Source: CAWAND01 sp963807065 (lineage in GTDB: Bacteria; Chloroflexota; Anaerolineae; Anaerolineales; E44-bin32). Taken from it: DNA of 64,000 bases. A program made the translations under genes and the position numbers. Numbering within the stretch: position 1 is the first letter of the stretch; every line of letters starts with the position of its first letter. The stretch spans positions 186,001 to 250,000 of the forward strand of contig CAWDZQ010000003.1 in the NCBI GenBank assembly GCA_963807065.1, given 5' to 3'. Positions 1 through 8,397 of the stretch are shown piece by piece. Below the pieces are notes generated by a model, which did no database searches, had not been told where the DNA came from, and saw only the letters and a list, made by a program, of their open reading frames with translations.

Positions 1-2
1 TG

Positions 3-464
3 AGCGGGTATGTGATCATGCTGGTGATGGTCGTCTTCTTCCTGCCGTGGTTCCAGACTGACAGAATCTACCCCGTCACCCATCCACAGCGGTGGCTCGG
101 CTACTACGCCACCATCGTACTTCTCCTGGGTGGCGCATATGGGCTTTGGTCTCGGATCAAGAAGTCGGGGCAGCTTCACCAATTCTCTCATCCGAGCGAC
201 TGGGTATTTCCGGCGTTGCTGGTCCTGGTTGCCTCGACCGGAATTCTGATTCACATCTTCCGCTATGCCGGTGCTCCGCAGCTGACGTACATCACCTACG
301 TCGTCCATCTGGCGTTCGCCGCCCCGATGCTGATCCTGGAGGTGCCCTTCGGCAAGTGGTCCCATCTCTACTACCGCCCTCTGGCGGTCTACTTCGACAA
401 GGTCAAGGAACGCGCGTCACAGGTCCGGCGCTTGCCCGAATCGACGCCGGCCCTGGCCAACTAG
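3..464 (+). CDS. Membrane redox subunit, C-terminal part (QmoC/HdrE/NarI-like), cut by the window edge
   Basis: The frame is open from base 3 with no stop, so the gene starts outside the window and only its last 153 codons are here. The visible part has four hydrophobic segments (roughly residues 4-17, 33-48, 69-88 and 96-115) and ends in a basic cytoplasmic tail. Histidines inside the helices (GILIHIF and YVVHL) are placed as haem b ligands are in the NarI-like membrane domain of QmoC, DsrM and HdrE subunits. These subunits pass electrons between quinone and a cytoplasmic iron-sulfur partner. The end 'FGKWSHLYYRPLAVYF' is typical of that fold. The next gene is DsrE-like, which supports a sulfur or heterodisulfide redox module. 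The iron-sulfur domain expected upstream cannot be seen, so the exact subunit is uncertain. Confidence 0.65.
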   Translation, partial: SGYVIMLVMVVFFLPWFQTDRIYPVTHPQRWLGYYATIVLLLGGAYGLWSRIKKSGQLHQFSHPSDWVFPALLVLVASTGILIHIFRYAGAPQLTYITYVVHLAFAAPMLILEVPFGKWSHLYYRPLAVYFDKVKERASQVRRLPESTPALAN

Positions 465-518
465 TCCACCCACACGGAAATCGCGGCGCGAGCCGAATAC
501 TTACTGCAGGAGGCTGCA

Positions 519-893
519 ATGGCTGAGAACGGAACCAACAAGATGGTCGTCGTCTGCAACGGCGATGAGGGCAAGAACATCCTGCCGACGCTGATCTTCG
601 CCACGTCGGGGATCGCCATTGGCGACGAAGTGCACGTGTTCTTCTGCCCGGCGGGCGCCAAATGGGCCCTCAAGGGCGAGCTGGAAAAGCTGGGTGAGCC
701 TAAGGGTCTTCCCAAGCCGCTCGAGCTCTGGGACACAATGATTTCGCAGGCGGCCAAGGTGACGCTGTGCGAACTGGCTCTCGAGAACAAGGGGATTGTG
801 CCCGAAGACCTGCGAGACAAGCGCATCAAGATCGAGAAGGCGCCGCCCTTCCTGATGGACGCCGAAGGGGCCGGCAGGACCTACACCTTCTGA
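519..893 (+). CDS. DsrE/DsrF-family small protein
   Basis: This is a 124-residue soluble protein with a DsrE/F (peroxiredoxin-like Rossmann) fold. An N-terminal beta strand is followed by VVCNGDEGKN, then a helix, then VHVFFCPAGA and TLCELA. Three cysteines (about residues 14, 43 and 86) sit where this superfamily carries persulfide or redox-active thiols. Family members move sulfur or modulate redox partners; DsrE, TusD and YchN are examples. The start is supported by the ribosome site AGGAGG seven bases before the ATG. It lies 54 bp after the membrane redox gene and is probably in the same operon. A strong hairpin follows. No partner DsrF or DsrH is visible, so a specific substrate cannot be named. 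Confidence 0.8.
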   Translation: MAENGTNKMVVVCNGDEGKNILPTLIFATSGIAIGDEVHVFFCPAGAKWALKGELEKLGEPKGLPKPLELWDTMISQAAKVTLCELALENKGIVPEDLRDKRIKIEKAPPFLMDAEGAGRTYTF

Positions 894-961
894 CCCAGCC
901 TGAGCCGTTCACTGGTGCTCGCTTCTGTTGCACCAGCCGGACGGCCACGAACCTGAATGCA

Positions 962-988
962 AAGCGGCTCCCTCAAAGGGAGCCGCTT
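962..988. terminator. Strong hairpin after the DsrE-like gene
   Basis: A perfect 12-bp stem (962-973 pairs with 977-988) closes on a 3-base loop. It lies between the DsrE-like gene and the convergent LysR gene. The run of T after it is poor, so it may act on both strands or as an mRNA-stabilising hairpin. Confidence 0.7.
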
Positions 989-1015
989 CGTTGTCCATCC
1001 ATTGGCTGGGAGAAT

Positions 1016-1945
1016 CTAGGCGTTCAGGGTGTCGGGCAGGCGGAGCAGGTCGGCGTTGGAGTCGTCGTGGATGAAGCTCCAGAAAGTCTCCTGCGGCCGG
1101 TTGGAGACCTCGACGCCGTTTCGGACCATGTAGATCGTGCGCCTCAGGTTGAGGCCGTTCACATCCACCTCGACGATGTTTCCCCGGTCGAGCGGGCAGG
1201 CCGAAGCCAGGGTGGAGACGAACGAGACGCCGTAACCGGCAGCGACCGTGCGCACGATGGCCTCGGCGTTGCCAAGTTCGAGAAAGACGTTCAGGTCGTC
1301 CAATCCGATATCGTATTTGGCCAGTTCGGACAGCATCATGCGCCTGGTGCCTGAGGTGCCTTCGCGAAGGATGATGTTCTCTTTCAATAGCTCGTCAGGT
1401 TCGATCCTGCGCCGGGACGCCCAGGGGTGGTTAGATGGCACGATGAGGGTCACGATATCTTCGAAGAACGGCTGGAGCTCGACATTCTGTTCCTGTGGTT
1501 CGAAGCTGACCACCCCCAGATTGGCTTCGCCCTCCATCACCTGAGGGATGGCCAACTCGGGGGTGCAGGCCAGGATGCTGACACGCACGCCCGGGTGGCG
1601 TTTGGAAAAACGAGCGGCCATCTGGGGCAGGATGTACTTCCCGGCGGTGGTGCTGCAGGCGATGCGCAGGTGGCCGATCACGCCTTCCTGCAGTGAGGCA
1701 GCCATCTCCTGAAGGTCGTTGGAGTCCTGGATCAGCTTGCGCGCCCACGGCAGCAGAGACCGGCCGGCCTCCGTGAGCTGCAGGCGCTGGCCCGAGCGGT
1801 CGAACAGGTCGACCCCCAACTCGGATTCGAGCGCCTTGATGTGATAGCTGATGGTGGGCTGGGTGATGTGCAGCTGCTTGGCCGCCTCTGAGAAGCTCAG
1901 GTGTTCAGCCGTCCACATAAAAGTCTCAAGTCGCTGGATGTCCAT
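1016..1945 (-). CDS. LysR-family transcriptional regulator
   Basis: This is a 309-residue protein. Residues 1-60 form the winged helix-turn-helix (MDIQRLETF, then SFSEAAKQLHITQPTISYHI), followed by a linker helix. A periplasmic-binding-like effector domain runs from about residue 90 to 300, with LRIACSTTAGKYILP opening its first subdomain. The methionine at 1945 was chosen because LysR proteins begin at this point; the longer reading upstream adds 22 residues with no family match. The effector domain resembles the CysB/CbbR group, which senses small metabolites. The gene is convergent with the DsrE-like gene. No target promoter can be assigned, but LysR regulators often control a divergent neighbour, here the esterase at 2267. 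Confidence 0.9.
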   Translation of the reverse strand: MDIQRLETFMWTAEHLSFSEAAKQLHITQPTISYHIKALESELGVDLFDRSGQRLQLTEAGRSLLPWARKLIQDSNDLQEMAASLQEGVIGHLRIACSTTAGKYILPQMAARFSKRHPGVRVSILACTPELAIPQVMEGEANLGVVSFEPQEQNVELQPFFEDIVTLIVPSNHPWASRRRIEPDELLKENIILREGTSGTRRMMLSELAKYDIGLDDLNVFLELGNAEAIVRTVAAGYGVSFVSTLASACPLDRGNIVEVDVNGLNLRRTIYMVRNGVEVSNRPQETFWSFIHDDSNADLLRLPDTLNA

Positions 1946-2266
1946 GCCTGACCCTGTCGAGGGATACCCTGATTCTGTTCCATTATCCCACAGCCTCCAG
2001 CTGTTCCACATGTCCTCGCAGGCAGCGACGCTCTCCCGCCTGTCATTGTGAGCGAGCTAAGCGGGCCCGGCAATCGGTTCGTCATCAAGAGCGACTTTAT
2101 TCGCCATCCATACAACCTTTGATTCCCAAACGATCGCCATGGCGCCTGCGGCGCCCCGCCATGACACCGGGGTCCGTGTTGCGGCGCGACTTCTTGGGAC
2201 CACGCCGTGTAGACATTGATGATGCCATCACGCGCAGGGGTTCAGCCGCCGGGAGGCGTGAACGAC
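1946..2266. other. Divergent intergenic region with a possible dispersed-repeat fragment
   Basis: This 321-bp spacer separates the LysR gene from the esterase. Bases 2041-2078 read like a degenerate copy of the GTCATTGCGAGCGA...CAATC family of dispersed palindromic repeats known from many bacterial genomes. Only one copy was recognised here, so the assignment is weak. No reading frame in this stretch looks coding. Confidence 0.35.
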
Positions 2267-3229
2267 GTGGGCAGATCGACGACCAAAGACATCCTGCTGA
2301 CCATCCTCGTAGCTGTGGCCTGTTCCGCCTGCCAGCGCCGGGGGGCGAACGCCCGGGCCTTGGAGCCGCCCTTCGAGCGGCGCGTTCTGACGGTGAATGG
2401 GCTCGAGCGCAGCTACTATCTTTGGGTCCCTTCCAACGTCAATCCATCCCGGCCGGTGCCGCTGGTCCTCCTGCTGCATGGAGGGGGTGGCAATCCTGGG
2501 ACCGTCTGTCAGACCACAAGCGGCGTGGCCTCCCTGGCTGTTGACAAGGGCTTTATCGTGGCGTGTCCGGCGGGTGTGGACGGGCACTGGAATGACGGAC
2601 GACAGATCAACGACTATCGGGCTCAGCGCGAGCACATCGATGACGTGGCGTTTCTCGAGGCGGTGGTGGACTCGGTGGCGAAACAAGCATCCATCGATCG
2701 GAGGCGTGTCTACGTTACTGGGCTCTCCAACGGCGGCATGATGACTCTGCGATTGGCCTGCGATGCCGGCAAAACTTTTGCCGCCGCAGCCGCCGTCATC
2801 GCCAACCTGCCGACCAAGCTGGATTGCCAGCCGGCCGGACCCGTTCCGGTGATGATCATGAACGGCACCCAGGATCCGCTGATGCCGTGGGGCGGGGGGC
2901 AGGTGCACTTCCTCCGCCGGCAGCTTGGTGCGGTCGAATCAGCCGAAGCCACGGCCGCCTTCTGGGCGAAAGCCGATGGCTGCGACCCCGATCCCTCGGT
3001 GGCCGCATTGCCGGACAGCGACCCTTCGGACCAGACGACCATCGAGCGCCGGACCTACCTACATTGTGACGCCGGATCCTCCGTCGTGTTGGTGTCGGTC
3101 TTGGGCGGGGGCCACACCCTGCCGGGCGGGGACCAGTATGCCCCGGCCTGGTTGGTGGGGCGCGTCAGCCGCGATCTCGACGGCGCACGGGCCATCTGGG
3201 ACTTCCTGGCCTCGTTCAGCCTGCCCTAA
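2267..3229 (+). CDS. Secreted PHB-depolymerase-like esterase (LpqC type)
   Basis: This is an alpha/beta hydrolase of about 320 residues that probably cleaves polyester or feruloyl-type esters outside the membrane. The catalytic serine is in GLSNGGMM (Ser154), the aspartate in NGTQDPLMP (Asp203) and the histidine in GGGHTLPGG (His283). An oxyanion-hole strand with LLLHGGGGNPG lies near residue 75. The N-terminus is a hydrophobic segment ending in two cysteines, so export is likely and lipid attachment possible, though the lipobox is imperfect. The GTG at 2267 is preferred because GGGAGG lies ten bases upstream; the ATG at 2216 has no ribosome site. A palindromic operator-like site lies just after the stop, followed by a decayed copy of this gene's own 3' end. 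Confidence 0.85.
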   Translation: MGRSTTKDILLTILVAVACSACQRRGANARALEPPFERRVLTVNGLERSYYLWVPSNVNPSRPVPLVLLLHGGGGNPGTVCQTTSGVASLAVDKGFIVACPAGVDGHWNDGRQINDYRAQREHIDDVAFLEAVVDSVAKQASIDRRRVYVTGLSNGGMMTLRLACDAGKTFAAAAAVIANLPTKLDCQPAGPVPVMIMNGTQDPLMPWGGGQVHFLRRQLGAVESAEATAAFWAKADGCDPDPSVAALPDSDPSDQTTIERRTYLHCDAGSSVVLVSVLGGGHTLPGGDQYAPAWLVGRVSRDLDGARAIWDFLASFSLP

Positions 3230-3230
3230 C

Positions 3231-3248
3231 TTGTGAATGCCTTCACAA
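3231..3248. promoter_or_regulatory. Palindromic operator-like site TTGTGAA-TGCC-TTCACAA
   Basis: This is a perfect 7+7 palindrome with a 4-base spacer. It also fits the CRP-type pattern TGTGA-N6-TCACA. It lies two bases after the esterase stop codon and upstream of a gene remnant. The same arms recur at 21123-21140 and, with one mismatch, at 13290-13307 and 9819-9836. Confidence 0.6.
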
Positions 3249-3277
3249 ACAAAACCTGGCCCATGCGGCTGGCGCCA

Positions 3278-3421
3278 GTGTCTCAGGGCGGCGGCCATAT
3301 TCTGCCGGGGGGCGGCCAGCATGCCCCGGTCTTCCTTGAGGGGCGGGTCAGACGTGCGCTGGACGGTGCCCGTCATTGATGGGACAACCTATCCAGCTTC
3401 TTGCTTCCCGATGCCGCTTGA
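3278..3421 (+). pseudogene. Remnant of a duplicated esterase C-terminus
   Basis: Translated in frame from 3278, this stretch repeats the end of the intact esterase upstream. It reads GGGHILPGGGQHAP, then EGRVRRALDGAR, an in-frame TGA at 3377-3379, then WDNLSSFLLP and a final stop at 3419-3421. The intact gene has GGGHTLPGGDQYAP, GRVSRDLDGARAIWDF and LASFSLP at the same spacing. The catalytic histidine context is kept, but the N-terminal two thirds are missing. The simplest reading is a tandem duplication of the gene followed by deletion and decay. Confidence 0.75.
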
Positions 3422-3507
3422 GCCTTGCACGTTCGTCGACGAAATAGAGCATTTTGCTTCCCAAGGGCGGACAACGACCCCGGGGACGAACGAGCGAGCC
3501 TTGGACG

Positions 3508-4039
3508 CTAGTTGTTGACGACCAAGGGCAAGTAATCGACGTTGGTTGTCAGCAAGCCAGTTACTCGAATGTCAAAATCTACCGTGTTGGCGTTAAAAGC
3601 CTGTATCTCTATGCGGTGGTCGGCCGGCAAGACATACATTGGAACCGTGAAGTGCTGCCCATACGAGGCCCCGTCAACACTCCGAAACGTGTAGCTCGAT
3701 GCCCGGCCACTGGTCCCGTAGGCGTCGAAGAAATAGAACGTGACCGTCGCGTTTCCGTTGGCGCCGCTCAACGGTGTGACGAAGACATCGGTCACCAGGA
3801 AGTAGTACCCACTTGGAACGCGCTGGCTGCTGACAAACAGGTTAGAGCCAGAGTTTACGCACGTCATAAACACAGTCGTACCAGGGCTTATCCCCCCACT
3901 AGTCTCATAACAGCGCACGGGAATACCCTGGTTGCCCACGTCTGCCGCGCGCCGTCAGGTTGGGAATGAAGAGTCCAAACAGACCCAGTGTGGCCACAAA
4001 CAGCGCCACCATGGCAATTCGAAAACGATTTCTTCTCAC
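3508..4039 (-). CDS. Small secreted protein of unknown function, broken by a one-base frameshift
   Basis: The gene starts at a GTG at 4039, with AGGAGG six bases upstream, and encodes a signal peptide (RRNRFRIAMVALFVATLG). Near 3945 the frame changes. Removing one base from the CC pair at 3945-3946 joins the signal peptide, through a good A-R-A cleavage site, to the second frame, which begins DVGNQGIPVRCYE. The mature part of about 140 residues is rich in beta strand and aromatic residues, has two cysteines and no recognised domain. The clean junction and the intact signal peptide argue for a sequencing error over real decay. No function can be given. Confidence 0.65.
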
Positions 4040-4464
4040 CACCCACCTCCTTCTAAATCCTTCCGCACCACCCGGTGCGGATCCGTGGCCCATTTTTGGC
4101 CCGAACCTTTTGAAGGCATACCTGCGCCCTGCGATCGGCTGAGGCACAGAGTATGGGCGGCTGGTGTTCATCACGGCCCGACATTTCAAGGGCGGCTGGC
4201 CGAAGACCAGCTTGGCGGCTCGATACGGGTAAGCCAAGACCCGTCGGAGCCCTGGCCACCATTGGGATCCCACCCAGCATCTTTCTTCCGCAACTGAGAG
4301 TCTGAGAAATTGGCAAATGACCCGGGGCCGCAGGCGGGCTTGCCGTATCCACGTCGTCTGGCACCGGGGTGGGAAGGGTACAATGATCCTCGGATGGCTT
4401 CGACCGGGTCGGTAAGGCGTCTCGCCGCTTGCGAGAAGCCTGATTCCTTTGGGAGGGATGTTCG
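4040..4464. other. Intergenic stretch with no recognised gene
   Basis: This is 425 bp between the small secreted protein and the pirin gene. A short hairpin (4063-4069 with 4074-4080) lies in the leader of the minus-strand gene. The open frames here have no ribosome site and no domain. A TACAAT at 4379-4384 could be the -10 box of the pirin promoter, but no matching -35 is present. Confidence 0.4.
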
Positions 4465-5352
4465 ATGGGCGACGCCTATCGCAAACTGAATCGTGTGATC
4501 GAACCGGACTATGTCTTAGAAGGCGCCGGGGTGCTGTTGCGGCGCTCGTTCGGGCCCAGCCGGGCCAATCCCTTCGATCCGTTTCTTCTCTTCGACCACT
4601 TCGCTTTCAACGACCCCCTCGATGGTCCAATTGCCGGCTTCCCGATGCACCCTCATCGTGGTATCGAGACCGTAACATACATGCTCGAAGGCAACACTCG
4701 CCATCGGGACAGCCTGGGGAACAGCGGTGTGATCGGCCCCGGCGACGTCCAGTGGATGACCAGCGGGCGGGGGATCATGCACGAAGAAATGCCCAAGCGC
4801 GGTCCCAGCGGGCGGGTCGACGGATTCCAGCTGTGGGTCAACCTACCGGCAGTCCAGAAACTCGGCCCACCGCGTTACCGGGGCATCACCGCCGATGAGA
4901 TCCCGGCTGTCGAGAAGGACGGGGTGACGGTGCGGACGGTTGCGGGCGCCTTCGATGGCGTGGACGGTGCTGTCTCGGAAATTGCCGCCAAGCCGGTCTA
5001 CATGGATGTGACCCTGGACCCCACGGCCGAATTCGAAGTAGAGGTCCCCCAAGGGCATACGGCCATTGCCTACCTGTTCGAAGGCGAGGCCCTCTTCGGG
5101 CTGGGTGGGGAAGGCACCGGAGAAGCGGTCGGGGCGGTCAAAATGATGGTCTTCAGCGACGGGGATCGGCTGAAGGTGCAAGCCGGGCCAGGAGGTCAGG
5201 CGCGCTTCATGCTGATGGCCGGCGCCCCCTTTGGTGAGGCCATCGTGCCCTATGGGCCGTTTGTGATGAACACCGAAGACGAAATTCGCCAGGCGCTCAG
5301 CGATCTTCGCAACGGGACGTTTGTCAAAGACGGCCCGGTGGCAGGGGTCTAG
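4465..5352 (+). CDS. Pirin-family bicupin protein
   Basis: This is a 295-residue cupin-superfamily protein. The N-terminal cupin carries the metal-binding motif in GFPMHPHRGIETVTY (about residues 58-72), followed by the GDVQWMTSGRGIMHEEMP signature (about 93-110). Together these give the three His and one Glu ligands of pirins. The C-terminal cupin has the usual ending GEAIVPYGPFVMNTEDEI. Bacterial pirins bind iron, and some act as quercetinase-like dioxygenases, so the substrate cannot be predicted. GGGAGG lies upstream of the ATG. The gene appears to be on its own, with a hydrolase lipoprotein following after 65 bp. Confidence 0.93.
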   Translation: MGDAYRKLNRVIEPDYVLEGAGVLLRRSFGPSRANPFDPFLLFDHFAFNDPLDGPIAGFPMHPHRGIETVTYMLEGNTRHRDSLGNSGVIGPGDVQWMTSGRGIMHEEMPKRGPSGRVDGFQLWVNLPAVQKLGPPRYRGITADEIPAVEKDGVTVRTVAGAFDGVDGAVSEIAAKPVYMDVTLDPTAEFEVEVPQGHTAIAYLFEGEALFGLGGEGTGEAVGAVKMMVFSDGDRLKVQAGPGGQARFMLMAGAPFGEAIVPYGPFVMNTEDEIRQALSDLRNGTFVKDGPVAGV

Positions 5353-5417
5353 GCGCCGGCCATGGCGCGCATCGGGGGCCGCGTTTGAGACCCTGCCTAC
5401 CGCCGCGATCCTGGCTG

Positions 5418-6530
5418 ATGGGGAGGTTTCATATTGGGCTCATGGCCAGGCTGGCCCTGGCGTTGATTGGCGTCACGTTTGTGGCTGCCTGCCAGGCGGC
5501 TGCCGTGCCTCCGACCGTTCCTGCCACGCCGTCGCAGGTCGTCCTAAGCGCCACGGCCAGCGTGAGGCCTTCGCCCACGCCCAGTCCCACCTCCAGCCTC
5601 ACGCCGACCCCCACGCCGACTCTGCATCCGCTGACCATCGAAGCCATGCGCCGGCGCGATTATCCCGGTAGCCCCATCACCATCGAGCAAACCCTGCCCG
5701 CAGGGAGCAACTACAGCCGCTACATCGCCTCCTATCTGTCGGAGGGCCTCAAGATTAACGGCCTGCTCACGGTGCCTTATGGCGACCCGCCCCCGACGGG
5801 TTGGCCGGTGATCATCTTCAACCACGGCTACATTCCGCCCGACATCTATCAGACCACGTCCCGCTACGTGGCCTATGTCGACGCCATCGCTCGGCACGGC
5901 TACATTGTCTTCAAGCCGGATTACCGTGGGCACGGAAACTCAGAGGGCACGCCTGGCGGCGCCTACGGCTCCCCGGATTACGTGGTGGATGTGCTCAACG
6001 CCATGACGTCGATGGAGAACTACCCCGGAGCGGACGCCGAGCGGGTGGGCATGTGGGGCCATTCGATGGGGGGGTACATCACCCTGAGGGCGATGGTCAT
6101 CCGCCCGGATGTAAAGGTGGGAGTCATCTGGGCCGGTGTGGTCGCCTCGTATCCCGATCTGGTAACTCTGTGGCACCGAACACCGGCTGCGCCGGGCACC
6201 CCATCGCCGACGTCCGGATTCAGCCGCAGTTGGCGCAATCGGCTCACGAGCGTCTACGGCGCGCCGGATGAGAACCCCGTTTTCTGGGACTCGATCTCAG
6301 CTAACGCCTACCTGGGAGACCTTTCCGGACCGCTTCAGCTTCACCACGGAACGGCCGATCATGAAGTGCCGTTGATCTTTTCCCAGACTCTCTACGACCA
6401 GGTGCAAGCGGCAGGCGGAACCGTCGAACTGTACGTTTACCCGGGGGCGGATCATAACCTGGCGCAACCCTTCAGCCTGGCGATGCAGCGCACATTGATG
6501 TTTTTGGATAAGGTCCTCAAGCCCCAGTAG
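5418..6530 (+). CDS. Alpha/beta hydrolase lipoprotein (S9/BAAT-like)
   Basis: The protein has a lipoprotein signal peptide with lipobox VAAC, a Thr/Pro-rich linker and an alpha/beta hydrolase domain. The serine nucleophile is in GHSMGG (about residue 216). FNHGY forms the oxyanion region, GTADHEVP carries the acidic residue and PGADHNL the histidine. The domain resembles the C-terminal catalytic domain of prolyl oligopeptidase-like or dienelactone-type hydrolases and should act on small esters or peptides at the cell surface. The start is uncertain. An ATG at 5418 and one at 5442 both precede the signal peptide; GGGAGG sits between them, 15 bases before the second. A TTG at 5385 would add residues without family support. 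Confidence 0.82.
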   Translation: MGRFHIGLMARLALALIGVTFVAACQAAAVPPTVPATPSQVVLSATASVRPSPTPSPTSSLTPTPTPTLHPLTIEAMRRRDYPGSPITIEQTLPAGSNYSRYIASYLSEGLKINGLLTVPYGDPPPTGWPVIIFNHGYIPPDIYQTTSRYVAYVDAIARHGYIVFKPDYRGHGNSEGTPGGAYGSPDYVVDVLNAMTSMENYPGADAERVGMWGHSMGGYITLRAMVIRPDVKVGVIWAGVVASYPDLVTLWHRTPAAPGTPSPTSGFSRSWRNRLTSVYGAPDENPVFWDSISANAYLGDLSGPLQLHHGTADHEVPLIFSQTLYDQVQAAGGTVELYVYPGADHNLAQPFSLAMQRTLMFLDKVLKPQ

Positions 6531-6756
6531 GGGGCGGAGGGAGGATGGGGGCCCCGTCCGGGTTAGGGGAAATTGGGGCTATACAAATCCAAAAAAGCCT
6601 GATATCATTTGGACTTGAAGGCAGCATGCACGTTCCGTCTGGAAGTCAATGGCGATGGGCCCGGGCTGCAAAGCTGGGGCCCTGTTGGTTAACCGCCCGA
6701 CCGCCAGGGACGAGACAAGCGCCTCAAACACCAGATGCCTAAGGAGGCACGCAGCA

Positions 6757-6966
6757 ATGTCGGATCGAGTTCTTGGTACAGTCAAGTGGTTCAACGCTGG
6801 GAAGGGCTATGGCTTCATCGAGCGTGAAGAAGGCGAAGACGTCTTCGTTCACTTCTCAGCCATCCAGGCGGACGGCTTCCGCTCGCTCGAAGAGGGCCAG
6901 CAGGTGGAGTTCTCCATCGAGCAGGGCCCGAAGGGCCTGCAGGCGGCTGAGGTCAAGGTCGTCTAA
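6757..6966 (+). CDS. csp: Cold-shock protein (CspA family)
   Basis: This is a 69-residue single cold-shock domain. The nucleic-acid-binding motifs are GYGFIE (RNP1) and VFVHFSAI (RNP2), after the usual GTVKWFNAGKG opening. It binds single-stranded RNA or DNA and melts mRNA structure in the cytoplasm. The ATG at 6757 is preceded by AAGGAGG and matches the family start; the upstream in-frame extension is not part of the protein. The gene has about 225 bp of untranslated sequence before it, as cold-shock genes often do, and ends in a strong terminator, so it is a single transcription unit. Confidence 0.97.
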   Translation: MSDRVLGTVKWFNAGKGYGFIEREEGEDVFVHFSAIQADGFRSLEEGQQVEFSIEQGPKGLQAAEVKVV

Positions 6967-6989
6967 CAGTCCCCTGACTGAGTGAACCC

Positions 6990-7024
6990 AAGAGCCCCTC
7001 TCATCGAGAGGGGCTCTTCTCTTT
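6990..7024 (+). terminator. Rho-independent terminator of the cold-shock gene
   Basis: A perfect 13-bp stem (6990-7002 with 7006-7018) with a 3-base loop is followed by the pyrimidine-rich CTCTTT. It lies 24 bp after the stop codon. Confidence 0.88.
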
Positions 7025-7092
7025 CTCGCCCCTTGCGGTCCATTGCTCCGCTCCGATGAGGGTCTTCCTAAGGAGAACCGGCTTGTCGTAAA

Positions 7093-7564
7093 ATGGGAAA
7101 TCCTATGCCGCCCAACGATGATCTTCCGCCTCAACCGGACCCCTTGCTTGGCGCTTCGAATGACTCGGTCACGGGGTCCTCTGATGCGCCCGACTATGGC
7201 CCCACAGAGTGGAACTCGTCTCATCGCTCATTTGTCAACTTTCTCTACCGGCGCTCAGCAGGTCCTGGGCCACGCGGCCACAGACCCCGTGTTTCGCAAC
7301 CAACTGTTCCGGGCCCCAGACCAGGCTCTGTCAGGCTTCGATTTGGCAGATTTCGAGCGCCAATTCTTGCGGGTTCTTGACCAAAGGGTCTTCGAGTTGC
7401 AGGTGGAAAGTCTCAAGGCGGGTCTGGTCGAGGTCCTGTCTAAAATCCGCATCAAGGAACGGATGGTGGCTGAGGAGGCGGAAGCCTGGGAAGCCTCTTT
7501 GATCGAAATCTTCGAAGCTGATGACGATAGCCCCTCTTCGGAGGGCGAAGGGCCCCAAGCATGA
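7093..7564 (+). CDS. Small protein with an NHLP/Os_1348-like helical segment, probably frameshifted
   Basis: The C-terminal part, in the frame ending at 7564, contains VLGHAATDPVFRNQLF followed by an acidic helix and ADFERQFLRVL. This resembles the short helical unit of Os_1348/Franean1_4349-type (NHLP-clan) proteins. The natural-looking N-terminus (acidic, Pro-rich, starting at 7093) is in a different frame, so an indel near 7230-7260 is likely. If there is none, the protein starts at an internal ATG at 7184 or 7196. The stop overlaps the start of the methyltransferase gene (ATGA at 7561-7564), so the two are translationally coupled. Function is unknown; the family likeness is by eye only. 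Confidence 0.5.
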
Positions 7565-8397
7565 ATTTGGGCGTGCTTCTGACGGCCGTGTTGGCGGCCA
7601 TCAATGATCCTGAGCTGGGGACCAAGCTCGCCAGTCGGCCGGCCGACTTGGCCGATGCCCTGGGACTTGACAAGAGCGAAGCCGAAGGATTGGCCGCTAT
7701 CGGCGCGGACGGGATCGAGGTCATCATCGGCAGCCTGATCGCCCCCCACCTGCTCCCGTTCCCCGTCGGCGAAAGCCTATTCATCGCTCCGATTGGATTC
7801 GATCGTTCCCCCCAGACACAGCGCAAGATCATATGGCTCGACCAGAGCCGTGAGGGAACCTGGATCGGCTCGGGCGGCACGTCAGAGGTCGAAGGCAAGA
7901 TCTTCGGCAGCGGAGATCATCCCACGACGTCTCTTTGCCTGCTGGAACTTGAGTCACGGCTTCGGAAAGGGGATCGAGTCTTGGACCTTGGCACGGGGTC
8001 GGGGGTGGTGGCCATCGCAGCCGCGCTGCTTGGAGCCGGCCCGATCGACGCGTGCGATATTGACCCCTTTGCCGTGGAAACCGCTCGAAAGAACGTCGCC
8101 GCCAATCACCTTCAGGGCCAAGTTTCGGTGACGTTGGATGAGGTGGAGTCTCTCTTAGTCAGGGTCAAGCCACGAACCTACGACCTGATCATTTCCAATA
8201 TCATCGGTCCGGTCCATGAGGCGAACCTTCATGCGGGACTGGGACGTTTGCTGCGAGCCGGAGGCAGGATCATCCTCAGTGGATTCGGAGAAAAGAACAT
8301 CCAAGCCTTGCGCGATGAGTTTGAAGCCCAAGGTCTTGAACTGGAGTTGGTGCGGCGATCCGGTCCGTGGGTCGCCATGACCGGACGCCGTCCATGA
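7561..8397 (+). CDS. PrmA-like class I methyltransferase
   Basis: This is a 278-residue protein. Residues 105-278 form a SAM-dependent methyltransferase: GKIFGSGDHPTTSLCLL, motif I LDLGTGSGVVAIAA, the acidic loop DACDIDPFAVETA, and SNIIGP in place of the NILA motif. This order matches PrmA, which methylates ribosomal protein L11. The first 60 residues are unlike the PrmA N-domain and look like the same helical NDPELGTKLASRPADL unit seen in the preceding gene. The true target may therefore be a peptide other than L11. Its start overlaps the upstream stop. Family membership is secure; the substrate is not. Confidence 0.85.
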   Translation: MNLGVLLTAVLAAINDPELGTKLASRPADLADALGLDKSEAEGLAAIGADGIEVIIGSLIAPHLLPFPVGESLFIAPIGFDRSPQTQRKIIWLDQSREGTWIGSGGTSEVEGKIFGSGDHPTTSLCLLELESRLRKGDRVLDLGTGSGVVAIAAALLGAGPIDACDIDPFAVETARKNVAANHLQGQVSVTLDEVESLLVRVKPRTYDLIISNIIGPVHEANLHAGLGRLLRAGGRIILSGFGEKNIQALRDEFEAQGLELELVRRSGPWVAMTGRRP

